A stretch of 60,660 nt of DNA from NCBI RefSeq assembly GCF_000718305.1, contig NZ_JOFQ01000031.1:1-60660 (forward strand). Direction: 5' to 3'. The position numbers were made by a program, and so were the translations under genes. Positions within the stretch are counted from its first letter, which is position 1; each line of letters starts with the position of its first letter. Below the pieces are notes generated by a model that had not been told where the DNA came from, did no database searches, and worked only from the letters and a program-made list of their open reading frames with translations. The stretch comes from Streptomyces niger. GTDB lineage: Bacteria > Actinomycetota > Actinomycetes > Streptomycetales > Streptomycetaceae. Shown one piece after another: positions 59,886 to 60,660 of the stretch.

Positions 59886-60518
59886 GCCCGGGAGCTCGGC
59901 CATGTCGGTGAAGAGCGCGGTGGCGCCGGCCAGGCGGTCGGCCGGGGTCATGGCCGTGAACCCGTACACGTCCATGCCGGCCGCGATCGCCGCCTGTACG
60001 CCCAGGGGACTGTCCTCGACGACCACGCAGCGCTCGGGGGCGACGCCCCTCTTCTCCGCCGCGTACAGGAAGAGGTCGGGCGCCGGCTTGCCGCGGCCCA
60101 CGTCCTCCGAGCTGAAGATGCGCTCGTCGGTGAACCACCGGTCGAGCCCGGTCTTCCGGTGCCCCACCCGGATCCGCTCATGGCTGCCGGAGGACGCGAC
60201 GCAGTACGGGGTGGCGGCCGCGGTGAGTTCCGCGAGCAGTTCCGGTACGCCGGTGACCGGGGTCAGCTCCTGCTCGAAGGCGGCGAAGACCCGCGTGTGG
60301 AACTCGGCGTCGAAATCGGCGGGCAGCCGCTGCCCGGTCCGCTCCGCGACGAGGTCGTGCACCCGGTGCATCGCGGCACCCATGTAGTCCCGGAGGGATT
60401 CCTCGTACGTCGTCGGGTGCCCGAGTTCGGTGAGGTAGCCGGCCAGGATCGTATTGGAGATCGGCTCACTGTCGACGAGCACACCGTCGTTGTCGAAGAT
60501 GACCAGGTCGTATCGCAT
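59874..60518 (-). CDS. HAD-superfamily hydrolase (beta-phosphoglucomutase-like)
   Basis: 214 residues from ATG 60518. Nucleophile motif YDLVIFDNDGVLVDSEP, motif II YCVASSGSHERI, motif III Lys in GRGKPAPDLFLYAA and motif IV CVVVEDSPLGVQAAIAAGM. The helical cap (TILAGYLTELGHPTTYEESL) is of the PGMB type. It probably hydrolyses or isomerises a sugar phosphate. Confidence 0.92.
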   Translation of the reverse strand: MRYDLVIFDNDGVLVDSEPISNTILAGYLTELGHPTTYEESLRDYMGAAMHRVHDLVAERTGQRLPADFDAEFHTRVFAAFEQELTPVTGVPELLAELTAAATPYCVASSGSHERIRVGHRKTGLDRWFTDERIFSSEDVGRGKPAPDLFLYAAEKRGVAPERCVVVEDSPLGVQAAIAAGMDVYGFTAMTPADRLAGATALFTDMAELPGLLA

Positions 60519-60568
60519 GGCAAAGACCCTAAACGCCGGGCCATGGACGTCGAGGCCGGTAAACGCAG

Positions 60569-60600
60569 GAAAGCCCCGCACCATACGGTGCGGGGCTTTC
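60569..60600 (-). terminator. rRNA operon terminator
   Basis: GAAAGCCCCGCACC and GGTGCGGGGCTTTC form a perfect 14-bp stem around an ATAC loop, just downstream of 5S rRNA on the minus strand. Confidence 0.92.
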
Positions 60601-60610
60601 CCACAAAGAT

Positions 60611-60660
60611 TGTTCGGCGGCGTCCTACTCTCCCACAGGGTCCCCCCTGCAGTACCATCG
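60611..60660 (-). rRNA. rrf: 5S rRNA, 3' part (cut by the window edge)
   Basis: The minus strand reads CGATGGTACTGCAGGGGGGA, then CCCTGTGGGAGAGTAGGACG and CCGCCGAACA, the conserved 3' half of actinobacterial 5S rRNA including loop E and the closing stem. The operon therefore continues beyond the window with 23S and 16S. Confidence 0.95.

Overview
This window is chromosomal DNA of a Streptomyces-type actinomycete. It has very high GC with strong third-position G/C bias, many GTG and TTG starts, and class I lysS next to argS. It also carries the conserved core order rex-hemA-hemC-cobA/hemD-hemB, glutaredoxin-like protein, HAD phosphatase, bldN (developmental sigma factor), rsbN (its anti-sigma), a small ribosomal protein bS22 gene and a one-domain HTH gene. 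The minus-strand end of an rRNA operon (5S rRNA plus terminator) closes the window.

Layout. 1-9.6 kb is accessory: an IS481-type transposase tail, VOC proteins, a secreted peptidoglycan-binding protein, a 28-bp tandem repeat ahead of a frameshifted coiled-coil gene, an arsenic module (ArsR and ACR3 divergent from an ArsI-like dioxygenase), GNAT and DinB proteins, a hydrolase relic, and a frameshifted AfsR-like STAND regulator. 9.6-13.1 kb has rtcB and two DUF3558 lipoproteins. 13.17-24.5 kb is one DUF2637 membrane-protein gene split by a roughly 10-kb mobile element. 24.5-28.7 kb has lysS and argS. 28.8-34.1 kb is a minus-strand operon of membrane protein, HerA-like ATPase, proline-rich C-terminal-toxin-like protein and small acidic protein. 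34.2-41.3 kb has a lipoprotein, a hydrolase, an MFS exporter, a WhiJ-type regulatory cluster (ATP-binding protein, XRE/DUF5753, DUF397) and a convergent RelE-like/Phd-like pair. 41.4-60.66 kb is the conserved core described above, plus an AcuC-like deacetylase, an MFS permease and a HAD phosphatase.

The most interesting region is the mobile element at 13654-23638. Two tyrosine recombinases and a small coiled-coil protein, joined by ATGA/GTGA overlaps, form a Tn554-like tnpABC trio. The junctions carry a GGATGAA direct repeat and inverted TATCTCTATG arms, and removing the element restores a 450-codon DUF2637 reading frame. Its cargo looks like a Pycsar-type cyclic-nucleotide defence operon. 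It has a small multi-TM protein of PycTM type, a Crp/Fnr protein with an intact cNMP pocket, a class III nucleotide cyclase, a 738-residue STAND-like protein with a degenerate P-loop, and a coupled SPFH-like protein. The cyclase C-terminus and the STAND-like N-terminus share an FN..VG.VA..V..I motif that may be a homotypic interaction tag.

All calls are from reading the sequence. No database search was run, and family names rest on recognised motifs and gene order.
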